This document shows positions 7,536-15,011 of a DNA stretch of 34,512 nt, one piece after another; position 1 is the first letter of the stretch, and every line of letters begins with the position of its first letter. The stretch spans positions 1-34,512 of the forward strand of contig JAJQBY010000024.1 of the NCBI GenBank assembly GCA_021203045.1. The letters are read 5' to 3'. The notes beneath the pieces are model-generated. The model saw only the letters and a program-made list of their open reading frames with translations. It ran no database searches and was not told where the DNA came from. Position numbers and translations under genes: made by a program. Origin of the DNA: Oscillospiraceae bacterium. Its GTDB lineage: Bacteria; Bacillota; Clostridia; Oscillospirales; Oscillospiraceae.

Positions 7536-8802
7536 ATTGCTCCTCCTGTTCCGGCGTCTGCTCCTGTTCCTGCTCGCGGGCGATAGCCAGCATCAGCTTG
7601 ATGCGGTTTTCCTGGTTCACCTTGGAGGCTCCGGCGTCATAGTCCACAGGGAATATGTTGGCCTGGGGATACAGCTCCCGCAGCCGCCGGATGGTCCCCT
7701 TGCCCACGATGTGATTCGGGAGGCAGCCAAAGGGCTGGGCGCATATCACGTTGGTATAGCCCTTTTCGATCAGCTCCGCCGTCTCTCCGGGGAGGAGCCA
7801 GCCCTCGCCCATCTTCACGCCGGGGTCGATGATCCTGGCGGAAAGCTGGCGCACCTTGTCGAAGGATACGGGGGTTGTGAACTCGGGATAGTCCTCCAGG
7901 GCCTCCAGCATATCCTCCTCCCATTTATCGGCCACGCGGCCGGCCAGCCGTCCGCCCAGGACGTTTATCATGGGGCCGCCGTAATAGCCGTGGTCTATCT
8001 CCGTGTTGGCAAAGCAGTACTGCAAAAAGCCCAGCACGCCGGGGACCATGTATTCGCAGTCCTGGCTGAGCAGGAAGGCCTCCAGCCCGTTGTTGCCGAA
8101 GGAGGAGTATTTCACATAGATCTCTCCCACGATGCCTACCCTGGTCAGCTTTTTATCTGTTTTGGGGATATTGTGAAAATCCTCCGCCATCCGGCGGAGA
8201 TTCCGCTTCATGCCCCGGCCGGAAAGGCCCTTTTTATGCCGGAACTGATCGGTCAGCTCTGCGACCCATTTGTCCACCACGGCCCGGGTGTCTCCCGGGT
8301 TCTTCTCCCGGGGCAGGGTCTGATTTTTCAGCAGCAGCAGCATATCCCCATACAGGACGGCCCGTATGCCGGTCAGGAGCATGATGGGCGTCAGCTTGAA
8401 GCCGGAATATTTCTCCAGGCCGGAAAAGCACAGGGAAATCACCGGCACGTAGTCCATACCCATGTTGTGCAGCGCCTTGCGCAGCAGCATGAGATAGTTG
8501 GAGGCGCGGCAGCCGCCGCCGGTCTGGAACTGGATAAGGGCGCATTTGTGGGGATCGTAATCCCCGCAGGTCAGGGCATATATCTGTTGGCCCAGGGCGC
8601 ATATGGCCGGGTAGCACATATCGTTGTGCAGGTATTTCAGCCCCTGGTCGATGACCTGCTGCCCCTCATAGTGCAGCACCTCGGTCTTGTAGCCGTAAAT
8701 GGCGAATACGGACTGGAGCAGCTCCATATGGGTGGGGAAAATATCCGGTGAGAGGATGGTATACTCCTGCTTCATCTGTTTTGTAAAATCAACTGCGGCC
8801 AT
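7516..8802 (-). CDS. HgdB-like 2-hydroxyacyl-CoA dehydratase/benzoyl-CoA reductase family subunit (PlsR-like)
   Basis: About 428 residues, related to the HgdB/BcrB subunits that hold a low-potential iron-sulfur cluster and receive electrons from an HgdC-type activator. Conserved cysteine sites are HNDMCYPAIC (about 63 and 68), GGGCRASNY (about 98) and VICAQPFGCLPNH in the C-terminal third. The frame stays open to 8928, but ATG 8802 (MAAVDFTKQMKQEYTIL) is preferred: it matches the usual family N-terminus, and a TTGCAT-17-TACCAT promoter lies inside the longer version. The ribosome site is weak (GGAGA about 15 bases upstream). The gene overlaps the activator gene by 20 bases, implying translational coupling of two partners. 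The C-terminal tail is rich in Gln and Glu (EQEQEQTPEQEEQYE). Together with the activator and PlsY it forms a candidate plasmalogen (vinyl-ether lipid) operon. Confidence 0.85.
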   Translation of the reverse strand: MAAVDFTKQMKQEYTILSPDIFPTHMELLQSVFAIYGYKTEVLHYEGQQVIDQGLKYLHNDMCYPAICALGQQIYALTCGDYDPHKCALIQFQTGGGCRASNYLMLLRKALHNMGMDYVPVISLCFSGLEKYSGFKLTPIMLLTGIRAVLYGDMLLLLKNQTLPREKNPGDTRAVVDKWVAELTDQFRHKKGLSGRGMKRNLRRMAEDFHNIPKTDKKLTRVGIVGEIYVKYSSFGNNGLEAFLLSQDCEYMVPGVLGFLQYCFANTEIDHGYYGGPMINVLGGRLAGRVADKWEEDMLEALEDYPEFTTPVSFDKVRQLSARIIDPGVKMGEGWLLPGETAELIEKGYTNVICAQPFGCLPNHIVGKGTIRRLRELYPQANIFPVDYDAGASKVNQENRIKLMLAIAREQEQEQTPEQEEQYEAVGC

Positions 8803-8843
8803 TTTTGTCTCTGTTATTCTCCGTTGAATGTTGTTGAAATCAT

Positions 8844-8872
8844 ATGGTATCACGTTTTCGAACAAAATGCAA
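8844..8872 (-). promoter_or_regulatory. Promoter of the reductase-activator-plsY operon
   Basis: On the minus strand: TTGCAT (8867-8872), a 17-base spacer, TACCAT (8844-8849). Transcription would start near 8837, about 35 bases before ATG 8802, which argues against translation from 8928. Confidence 0.55.
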
Positions 8873-8922
8873 TATAATGCTTTTGTCTCCGTGATGGGCA
8901 GCGCCTGATGCGCCGCGGCGAC

Positions 8923-8968
8923 AGACAAAAGAGCGGAGACCGTAGCCTCCGCTCTTTTGTCTTGTTTT
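8923..8968. terminator. Rho-independent terminator between two minus-strand genes
   Basis: A perfect 16-base inverted repeat (8923-8938 and 8947-8962; arm AGACAAAAGAGCGGAG) with an eight-base loop, followed on the plus strand by TTTTTT. Read on the minus strand, the arm itself ends TTTTGTCT and is preceded by an A-run. It separates the secreted-protein gene from the reductase operon. Confidence 0.85.
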
Positions 8969-8983
8969 TTAAATAGGAGGTGC

Positions 8984-10477
8984 TCAGCCCTGGCTGGCCT
9001 CGCCGGAGGCAGTCAGCTCGCCGGAGGCGGCCTCCGCAGGAGTCAGAACGATCTCGCCCTCATAGGTGCCGGCGGCAATCTCAGTTTCCACTCCGTCCAC
9101 GGTCATGGTGCCGGTGATGGTGGAGGTCTCGTCGATGGTCAGGCCCAGAAGGGTGCTCTCCCCGGTCACCACCCAGGCGGAGCCGTCAGTCAGGGTGAGA
9201 TAAGCGCCGTGGACGGTCTCATAGGTCTCATCCAGGGCGTAATCGGTGAAGCCCTCGGCTTTGGCGACCTCGTTCCAGTGGGCGCAGTCGTAATAGTTGA
9301 TCGCGCCGGTCAGGGAGGCGGCGGACAGGGTCAGATACAGATCCCGCTGATAGTCCTCATGAATCACATCGCCGGTCACGGCCATATCCGTCATGGTGAT
9401 GGAAACGCCGGGGTAATACTCCCCGTCAGGGACGGCATTCATAAAGCCGGTGTCGTTATTATAAACTGTGTGGATGACGGCCCCGGTGCCGTTCTCGTCC
9501 GCGATGAGCTGGGAGGCGGTGAGCTGGATATCCGTGTTGGTGCTCTTGATGAGGATGACGCTGCCGGCGGTGTGGTCGATATACGCCTGCTTCTGCTCCT
9601 CATATTCAACGCCCTGGTCAAGAGACAGATCGGTCGTCAGAACGCTGCCGTTTACCGTGATCTCCGTGGCGTACAGAGGCAGCTCCTCCTCGGAATAGCC
9701 CTCATATTCCCAATAGGGGGGCAGGTTCACGCTGTGAATCATCAGGGCATTCCGGCCGCCGGCGATGGTGCTGCCCAGGTCCTTGTCCTCCTGGAGCGCC
9801 ATGTCGTCCTCAGTCAGATAGGCGGCCACGTCTTCGTCCGCCTCGCCGTCGGCGATGGTGCCGATGACCACCCGGCCATAGGTGCCGGAGATAATGCCGA
9901 TCTCTGCGGACTGGATGGTGGAGCCATAGACCAGAAGATTGCAGAACAGGTCGGAATAAGCGCCGTAGCCGCCCTCAGTGGTGACGGCGGTGGTGCCGTA
10001 GGTATACAGGCTCAGCTCAGACTGGCCCTCCTCGGTCACAGGCTCCGCCCCGTCGGTGGAGAGAGCCGCCCAGTTCTGGGATATGATGGTGGAGTTGATG
10101 TAGAAGCTGTGGGCCTGGCCCAGCGCCAGGGTGGTGCGGATGCTTCCGGCCACCAGCAGGTTTCCGGGGTTGCCGGTGAGGGGCTCGGTCTCGGAGGTGG
10201 TGCTACCCTCTACATAGGAGTTGCGCACGACCACCACGGAGTCGCCGGAGTTCTGGATGGCGGTGCCGTCCACGGCGGTGATGGTCTCTCCGTCGATGAC
10301 CTCCACGCCGCTGGTGATGGTGATGGAATCCTCATTGGTGATGATGTCGGTCAGGCCGTCGGTCAGGTCACCGGAGGCCTCCCCGGACGCCTCTCCGGAG
10401 GCAAAGGCCCCGCAGCCCAGCCCCAGGCACAGGGCCAGACACAGCAGAAGGGACAGCAGTCCTCTCAGTTGCTTCAT
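8984..10477 (-). CDS. Secreted beta-helix-like protein with SGEAS linkers, function unknown
   Basis: A 497-residue exported protein. The ATG at 10477 (AGGAGGATATCAC upstream) begins a typical signal peptide, MKQLRGLLSLLLCLALCLGLGCGAFA; an upstream in-frame extension to 10636 is rejected because it would bury that signal. The mature protein is acidic and rich in Thr, Ser, Ile and Val, with recurring short strands such as SITITSGVEVIDGETITAV, SVVVVRNSYVEG and VYGSTIQSAEIGIISG. This resembles the right-handed parallel beta-helix repeats of adhesins and carbohydrate-active surface proteins. SGEASGEASGD just after the signal and ASGELTASGEAS at the very end frame the domain. No LPxTG, lipobox in the usual position, or S-layer domain was seen. 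Function unknown; a surface adhesin or glycan-binding protein is a guess. Confidence 0.75.
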   Translation of the reverse strand: MKQLRGLLSLLLCLALCLGLGCGAFASGEASGEASGDLTDGLTDIITNEDSITITSGVEVIDGETITAVDGTAIQNSGDSVVVVRNSYVEGSTTSETEPLTGNPGNLLVAGSIRTTLALGQAHSFYINSTIISQNWAALSTDGAEPVTEEGQSELSLYTYGTTAVTTEGGYGAYSDLFCNLLVYGSTIQSAEIGIISGTYGRVVIGTIADGEADEDVAAYLTEDDMALQEDKDLGSTIAGGRNALMIHSVNLPPYWEYEGYSEEELPLYATEITVNGSVLTTDLSLDQGVEYEEQKQAYIDHTAGSVILIKSTNTDIQLTASQLIADENGTGAVIHTVYNNDTGFMNAVPDGEYYPGVSITMTDMAVTGDVIHEDYQRDLYLTLSAASLTGAINYYDCAHWNEVAKAEGFTDYALDETYETVHGAYLTLTDGSAWVVTGESTLLGLTIDETSTITGTMTVDGVETEIAAGTYEGEIVLTPAEAASGELTASGEASQG

Positions 10478-10513
10478 GTGATATCCTCCTCGTAAAGTAA
10501 AATATGTGCATGT

Positions 10514-10522
10514 ATTGTAACA
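10514..10522 (-). promoter_or_regulatory. Possible extended -10 promoter of the secreted-protein gene
   Basis: On the minus strand TGTTACAAT, i.e. TACAAT at 10514-10519 with an upstream TG, about 37 bases before the ATG at 10477. No good -35 was found. The stretch 10525-10625 holds GC-rich inverted segments (for example TCCCGCC with GGCGGGA) but no gene. Confidence 0.4.
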
Positions 10523-10629
10523 CAGATCCGCCCCGGAGGGGGCAAAAATGTAGGCACCATGTAAATTAGTTGGGATAGGGTCCGTGTCCCGCCGGACCAA
10601 AAAGCCGCCGGAGGGCGGGAATTGTTTGG

Positions 10630-10658
10630 TTGACATCCTGAGAATGATATGGTATTAT
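10630..10658 (+). promoter_or_regulatory. Consensus sigma-A promoter of the fatty-acid synthesis operon
   Basis: TTGACA (10630-10635), a 17-base spacer and TATTAT (10653-10658), the best promoter match in the window. Transcription should start near 10665, giving a leader of nearly 90 bases before the acpP ATG at 10753. Confidence 0.88.
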
Positions 10659-10664
10659 TTCGGT

Positions 10665-10689
10665 TGAGGGTAATCAATGATTACCCTCA
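10665..10689. promoter_or_regulatory. Perfect 12+1+12 palindromic operator at the fab operon start site
   Basis: Arms TGAGGGTAATCA (10665-10676) and TGATTACCCTCA (10678-10689) flank one central base. The element begins at the predicted +1 of the fab promoter, where a bound repressor would block transcription. It resembles neither the FapR nor the FabT consensus as I know them. A related imperfect copy (GGTAAgCAcTGATTAC core) lies at 10704-10724, 37 bases further on. The best candidate ligand is the TetR regulator at the end of the same operon. Confidence 0.75.
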
Positions 10690-10703
10690 TATATTTTTGC
10701 GCA

Positions 10704-10724
10704 TAGGTAAGCACTGATTACTTA
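10704..10724. promoter_or_regulatory. Second, degenerate copy of the fab operator
   Basis: TAGGTAAGCACTGATTACTTA matches the central 21 bases of the upstream palindrome at about 14 positions, including the TGATTAC half in full and GGTAA of the other half. Its position, between start site and ribosome site, would allow cooperative binding. It could be chance in an A+T-rich leader. Confidence 0.45.
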
Positions 10725-10752
10725 TAATTTTTTAACTTTGGAGGGTATTACC

Positions 10753-10986
10753 ATGATTTTTGAAAGTATCGCAGCGCTGATTGCAGACCGGCTGGAGTGT
10801 GACCCCGCCGACATCACCATGGACAGCAAATTCCATGACCTGGGCATCGATTCTCTTGACACCGTGGAGCTGCTGATGCAGCTGGAGGATGAGATCGGCA
10901 TGGAGGTGGAGCTTGACCAGAAGGTGGAGACCGTGGGCGAGCTGGTGGCCTTCATCGAGACCAAGAAGGCGGAGCAGGAAGGGTGA
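10753..10986 (+). CDS. acpP: Acyl carrier protein
   Basis: A 77-residue acyl carrier protein, the carrier of growing acyl chains in type II fatty-acid synthesis. The phosphopantetheine site is Ser34 in GIDSLDTVELLMQLEDE, and the protein is strongly acidic, as ACPs are. The start ATG 10753 follows GGAGGG (10740-10745) with a 7-base gap; an in-frame upstream start would bury this ribosome site. First gene of the fab operon. Its stop overlaps the GTG start of fabK. Length and motif are entirely typical. Confidence 0.97.
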   Translation: MIFESIAALIADRLECDPADITMDSKFHDLGIDSLDTVELLMQLEDEIGMEVELDQKVETVGELVAFIETKKAEQEG

Positions 10987-11927
10987 TTAACAGTCCTATC
11001 TGCGAGATGCTCGGCATCCGGTATCCCCTGTTCCAGGGCGGCATGGCCTGGATTGCCGACGGGCGGCTGGCCGCCGCCGTGTCGGAGGCGGGGGGCATGG
11101 GCATCATCGCCGCCGGAAACTCCCGGGCAGAGTATGTCCGGGAGCAGATTCATATCGCCAAGAGCCTGACCGATAAGCCCTTCGGCGTGAACATCATGCT
11201 GATGAGCCGCTATGCGGACGACGTGGCCGCAGTGGCCGCGGAGGAGCGGGTGGCGGCCGTTACCACCGGGGCGGGCAATCCCGCCGCATATATGCCCATG
11301 TGGCGGGAGGCCGGCGTCAAGGTCATCCCCGTAGTGGCCTCCGTGGCCATGGCAAAGCTGATGACCCGTGCGGGGGCTTCCGCCCTGATCGCAGAGGGCG
11401 GGGAGAGCGGCGGCCATGTAGGCGAGCTGACCACCATGGTGCTGGTGCCCCTGGTGTGCGACGCCACAGATCTGCCCGTTATTGCCGCCGGCGGCATCGC
11501 GGACGGCCGGGGCGTGGCCGCGGCCTTGATGCTGGGAGCCTGCGGCGTCCAGGTGGGTACCCGCTTCCTCAGCGCGGAGGAATGCACCATCCATCCCACC
11601 TACAGAGAGCGCATCCTGAAGGCCACCGACCGTGGCACCACGGTCGTAGGCAAGCGGCTGGACCATCCCATCCGCTGCCTGCGCAACGGCTTCACCCGGG
11701 CCTATTCCCAGGCGGAATACGGCGGCGCGCCGGATGAGGAGCTGGAAAAAATGAGCGTGGGCGCCTTCCGCGGCGCAGTGGAGGAGGGCAACTGGACCAA
11801 AAACTGCTTTATGTCCGGTCAGGCCGCCGCCATGGTCCATGAGATACAGCCGGCAGTGGATATCGTGAAGGACCTCATGGAGGGCGCGGAGCCATATCTG
11901 AAGGGAGCGGCGGCATGGGTAAAATAG
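10983..11927 (+). CDS. fabK: Enoyl-ACP reductase II (FabK, FMN-dependent)
   Basis: A 314-residue flavoprotein of the nitronate monooxygenase/FabK fold that reduces trans-2-enoyl-ACP, the last step of each elongation round. It starts at GTG 10983, overlapping the acpP stop. Seen in order: the N-terminal YPLFQGGMAWIADGRLAAAVSEAGGMGIIAAGN, the mid-barrel VKVIPVVASVAMAKLM, the FabK active-site loop EGGESGGHVGELTTM, and the FMN phosphate-binding IAAGGIADGRGVAAALMLGACGVQVGTRF. FabK in place of FabI is typical of many Clostridia and streptococci. The end overlaps fabD by 13 bases. Length is normal. Confidence 0.96.
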   Translation: MINSPICEMLGIRYPLFQGGMAWIADGRLAAAVSEAGGMGIIAAGNSRAEYVREQIHIAKSLTDKPFGVNIMLMSRYADDVAAVAAEERVAAVTTGAGNPAAYMPMWREAGVKVIPVVASVAMAKLMTRAGASALIAEGGESGGHVGELTTMVLVPLVCDATDLPVIAAGGIADGRGVAAALMLGACGVQVGTRFLSAEECTIHPTYRERILKATDRGTTVVGKRLDHPIRCLRNGFTRAYSQAEYGGAPDEELEKMSVGAFRGAVEEGNWTKNCFMSGQAAAMVHEIQPAVDIVKDLMEGAEPYLKGAAAWVK

Positions 11928-12835
11928 CCTTCGTATTCCCCGGCCAGGGGGCGCAGCACGCCGGTATGGGCAGGGAGCTGACCGAGGCCAGCGCCGCCGC
12001 CAGGGAGATTTTCCGCCGGGCGGAGGCAGTGCGCCCCGGCACGGAGGCCCAGTGCTTCACCGGCAGCGAGGAGGAGCTGAAGGACACCGCCGTGACCCAG
12101 CCCTGCCTGTTCACGGTGGAGCTGGCTGCGGCCGCAGCCCTGACAGAGGCCGGTATCCGGCCCCAGATGGCCGCCGGCTTCTCTCTGGGAGAGCTGGCCG
12201 CCCTGACCTGCGCCGGGAGCATGAGCTTTGAGCAGGGCCTGGAGCTGGTATGCCGGCGGGGGGCTCTGGTGCAGCAGGCGGCCCTGGCCCGTCCCGCCTT
12301 CATGTCGGCGGTGGTGAAGCTCTCTGACGAGGCGGTGCGGGAGGTCTGCGCCGGCTTCCGGGAGGTATATCCCGTCAACTACAACTGTCCCGGCCAGATC
12401 ACTGTGGCCGGAGCCATGGAGGAGAAGCCGGCGTTCACCGCAGCCGTCAAGGCCGCCGGCGGACGGGCTCTGCCCCTGAAGGTGCAGAGTGGCTTCCATT
12501 CTCCCTTTATGAACGAGGCGTCCGGCCGGTTCGGGGAGACCCTGAAGGGCTATGCCTTCACCGCGCCGGAGATCGGCGTCTACGCCAACCTCACCGGGGA
12601 GGTCTACCCCGGGGATATCGCCGGGACGCTGACCAGGCAGATATGCTCCCCCGTCCTGTGGGAGCGCTCCGTGCGGAGCATGATCGCCGACGGGGCGGAT
12701 ATATTCATCGAGCTGGGGCCGGGCACCACGCTGAGCGGCATGATACGCCGCATCGACCCGGCGGTCCGCACGTTCAGCGCCTCGGACGCCCAGACGCTGG
12801 AGGAGACAATCCGGGAGGTGGGAGCATGCAGATAA
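11915..12835 (+). CDS. fabD: Malonyl-CoA:ACP transacylase
   Basis: A 306-residue FabD, which loads malonyl groups from malonyl-CoA onto ACP. It begins MGKIAFVFPGQGAQHAGMG, the family signature. The nucleophile is Ser90 in AGFSLGEL; the canonical motif is GHSLGE, so Phe replaces His beside the serine here. The second catalytic residue is the His in QSGFHSPFM, and the substrate-binding Gln is in the N-terminal GQGAQ. It starts inside the 3' end of fabK and overlaps fabG by 10 bases. No doubt about identity. Confidence 0.96.
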   Translation: MGKIAFVFPGQGAQHAGMGRELTEASAAAREIFRRAEAVRPGTEAQCFTGSEEELKDTAVTQPCLFTVELAAAAALTEAGIRPQMAAGFSLGELAALTCAGSMSFEQGLELVCRRGALVQQAALARPAFMSAVVKLSDEAVREVCAGFREVYPVNYNCPGQITVAGAMEEKPAFTAAVKAAGGRALPLKVQSGFHSPFMNEASGRFGETLKGYAFTAPEIGVYANLTGEVYPGDIAGTLTRQICSPVLWERSVRSMIADGADIFIELGPGTTLSGMIRRIDPAVRTFSASDAQTLEETIREVGACR

Positions 12836-13563
12836 AAAGCAAGATCGCCGTCGTGACCGGCGGCTCAAGAGGCATCGGCGCGGCCATTACAAAGAAGCTG
12901 GCCTCCCTGGGGGCGGATGTGATTGTGGTCTATGCCGCCGGACAGGAGGCGGCCGAGGAGGTCTGCCGGTTCTGCCGGGAGCAGTATGGGGTAAGAGCCG
13001 CCGCCTACGGCTGCGACGTGGCGGATTTCGCTGCCGTGAAGCAGCTTGCCGCCGAGATTAAAAAGGAATTCGGCACGGTGCATATCCTGGTGAACAACGC
13101 AGGCGTGACCAGGGACGGGCTGGCCGTGATGATGTCTGAGGCGTCCTACGACGCCGTGCTGGACACGAACCTGAAGGGCGCGTTCAACATGATACGGCAT
13201 TTCAGCTCCATGATGATACGTGGCCGGGAGGGCCGGATTGTCGACATCAGCTCCGTTTCCGGGCTGATGGGAAATCCGGGCCAGGCCAATTACGCCGCCT
13301 CCAAGGCGGGACTGATCGGGCTGACCAAGTCCATCGCCAAGGAGCTGGCCTCCAAAAACGTCACCTGCAACGCCATCGCCCCCGGCTTTATCGAGACGGC
13401 CATGACCAAGGAGGTATCCGACAAGGAGGCGGCTGTCGCCGCAGCCATCCCTCTGGGACGTATGGGAAAGCCGGAGGAGGTGGCCGATGCGGCGGCGTTC
13501 CTCATCGGCTCCGACTACATCACCGGCACTGTCCTGCGGGTAGACGGGGGCATTGCTATGTAA
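12826..13563 (+). CDS. fabG: 3-oxoacyl-ACP reductase
   Basis: A 245-residue NADPH-dependent short-chain dehydrogenase that reduces 3-oxoacyl-ACP. ATG 12826 follows GGAGGTGGGAG. The Rossmann motif TGGSRGIG is at residues 11-18, NNAG follows mid-protein, and the catalytic set is Ser143 in DISSVSG, Tyr156 and Lys160 in NYAASK. It ends with LRVDGGIAM, the usual FabG C-terminus. The previous gene overlaps it; after it the operon is interrupted by a roughly 200-base structured gap. Confidence 0.97.
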   Translation: MQIKSKIAVVTGGSRGIGAAITKKLASLGADVIVVYAAGQEAAEEVCRFCREQYGVRAAAYGCDVADFAAVKQLAAEIKKEFGTVHILVNNAGVTRDGLAVMMSEASYDAVLDTNLKGAFNMIRHFSSMMIRGREGRIVDISSVSGLMGNPGQANYAASKAGLIGLTKSIAKELASKNVTCNAIAPGFIETAMTKEVSDKEAAVAAAIPLGRMGKPEEVADAAAFLIGSDYITGTVLRVDGGIAM

Positions 13564-13766
13564 TTAATCTGGGATAAAAAGCGCAGCTTTTTATCCCGGA
13601 TCAGGGGCTGCGGCCTGTGCGCGCCAAGAGCCGCGCTGTGCGCGGTTGCGCATGCCGCCCGCTGGCGGCTTGTTTATGGAAATTATGGGATTGGACAAAG
13701 GAAAAGACTGATAACTGACATTCGATAAAAAATTTTTTATTGGATTTTACGATAAGGAGCAACGGC
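13564..13766 (+). other. Structured spacer inside the fab operon (hairpins; possible attenuator or dispersed repeat)
   Basis: This is the only large gap in an otherwise overlapping operon. It holds a perfect 12-base inverted repeat with a three-base loop (13571-13582 and 13586-13597; arm GGGATAAAAAGC), then two GC hairpins (CCGCGC-TGT-GCGCGG and GCCGCC-CGCT-GGCGGC), then an A+T-rich part with the perfect palindrome ATAAAAAATTTTTTAT (13725-13740). The ribosome site of fabF (AAGGAG) closes it. The first hairpin is not followed by a T-run, so it is a poor intrinsic terminator. Possibilities are an attenuator or RNA-processing site, or a REP-like repeat inserted between genes. Confidence 0.55.
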
Positions 13767-15011
13767 ATGGAACAGAAACTACATAGAGTGGCGGTGACGG
13801 GCATGGGCGCGGTCACGCCCATCGGCCTGACCGTGGCCGGCACATGGGAGAGCATGATAAACGGCGTCCACGGCATCGGCCCGATCACCCGCTTTGATAC
13901 CACGGACTATAAGGCGACTCTGGCGGCGGAGGTCAGGGACTTCGACCCCCGGCAGTATATGGACAAACAGGAGGTCCTGCGCAGCGACCTGTTCACTCAG
14001 TATGGCATGGCCGCCGCCTGCCAGGCCATGGAGGAAAGCGGCATCCAGGATAAGGTCGCCCCTGAGCGCTTCGGCTGTATTTTCGGCTCCGGCATCGGCG
14101 GCATCCGCACCCTGGAGACAGAACACAGCAAGCTCCTGGAGCGGGGGCCGAAGCGGGTCTCCCCCTATTTCGTCCCCATGATGATACCCAATATGGCGGC
14201 GGGAGCCATCGCCATCCGCTTTGGCTGCATGAACTCCGTCATGCCGGCGGTGACGGCCTGCGCCTCCGGCTCCAACGCCATCGGCGAGGCTATGCGCCTG
14301 ATTCGTCACGGCTATGCCGATGCGGTCATCACCGGCGGCACAGAGGCGGCGGTATGCGGCGTGGCTATCGCGGGCTTTTCCAATATGCAGGCGCTCTCCA
14401 CCGTTACGGACCCGGAGGCCGCCTCTTTGCCCTTTGACAAGCGGCGGGAGGGCTTTATCCTGGGCGAGGGCGCTGCGGCCCTGATACTGGAGGACTACGA
14501 CCACGCCCTGGAGCGGGGCGCGACCATATATGCGGAGGTGTGCGGCTACGGATCCACCTGCGACGCCTATCATATGACAGCTCCCCGTCCGGACGCTATG
14601 GGCGGTACCAGAGCCATGGAGCTTGCCATGGAGGAGGCGGGGTACACCCCGGCGGACAGAGTCTATGTGAACGCCCACGGCACCGGGACTCCCATGAACG
14701 ACCGGCTGGAGACCGTGGTCATCAAAAACGCTCTGGGCCAGGCGGCGGGGGAGGCGTATATCAGCTCTACCAAGTCAATGACCGGCCATATGCTGGGCGC
14801 GGCCGGCGCTATCGAGGCCATCGCCTGCGTCCAGGCCCTGGAGACAGGAATCATTCCGCCCACCATCCATCTGCTGGAGCCGGACCCCGACTGTGATCTG
14901 AACTATACGCCCAATCAGGCCGCCGGGGCGGATGTTACCCTGGCGCTGTCCAACTCCCTGGGCTTTGGGGGACACAACGCCTGCCTCGCCTTCCGGAGGG
15001 CTGACCAATGA
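13767..15011 (+). CDS. fabF: 3-oxoacyl-ACP synthase II
   Basis: A 414-residue condensing enzyme (KAS II) that extends acyl-ACP with malonyl-ACP. ATG 13767 follows AAGGAG (13754-13759). The catalytic triad is visible: Cys165 in VTACASGSNAIGEA, His304 in NAHGTGTPMND and His341 in SMTGHMLGAAGAIE. The Gly in NAHGTGTP replaces the Ser or Thr usual in this motif. The C-terminus SNSLGFGGHNACLAFR is standard. The family shares its fold with FabB, but the spacing and the Cys-His-His set support FabF. It overlaps accB by four bases. Confidence 0.96.
   Translation: MEQKLHRVAVTGMGAVTPIGLTVAGTWESMINGVHGIGPITRFDTTDYKATLAAEVRDFDPRQYMDKQEVLRSDLFTQYGMAAACQAMEESGIQDKVAPERFGCIFGSGIGGIRTLETEHSKLLERGPKRVSPYFVPMMIPNMAAGAIAIRFGCMNSVMPAVTACASGSNAIGEAMRLIRHGYADAVITGGTEAAVCGVAIAGFSNMQALSTVTDPEAASLPFDKRREGFILGEGAAALILEDYDHALERGATIYAEVCGYGSTCDAYHMTAPRPDAMGGTRAMELAMEEAGYTPADRVYVNAHGTGTPMNDRLETVVIKNALGQAAGEAYISSTKSMTGHMLGAAGAIEAIACVQALETGIIPPTIHLLEPDPDCDLNYTPNQAAGADVTLALSNSLGFGGHNACLAFRRADQ

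Noticed and set aside
4605..7586. A 993-codon open frame on the plus strand opposite the activator gene
   Set aside because: It is an antisense shadow: GC-rich codon use leaves the opposite frame free of stops. It has no recognisable domain or good ribosome site, while the minus strand encodes clear ASKHA motifs.
7516..8928. Longer form of the HgdB-like protein starting at 8928
   Set aside because: The extension contains the predicted promoter and does not resemble the family N-terminus; 8802 is the better start.
8957..10495. A 512-codon plus-strand frame opposite the secreted protein
   Set aside because: The minus strand has a signal peptide, an AGGAGG site and a terminator; the plus frame is low-complexity Gly/Val/His and is antisense.
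8984..10636. Extended secreted-protein frame starting at 10636
   Set aside because: It would put 53 residues before a good signal peptide and skip the strong ribosome site just before 10477.
10665..10689. The fab palindrome as a transcription terminator or attenuator
   Set aside because: It is A+T-rich in the middle, has a one-base centre too tight for a hairpin loop, and sits at +1; a protein-binding site is more likely.
12643..13563. FabG extended into fabD (start at 12643)
   Set aside because: The extra N-terminus is fabD read in another frame; ATG 12826 has a ribosome site and gives the family length.
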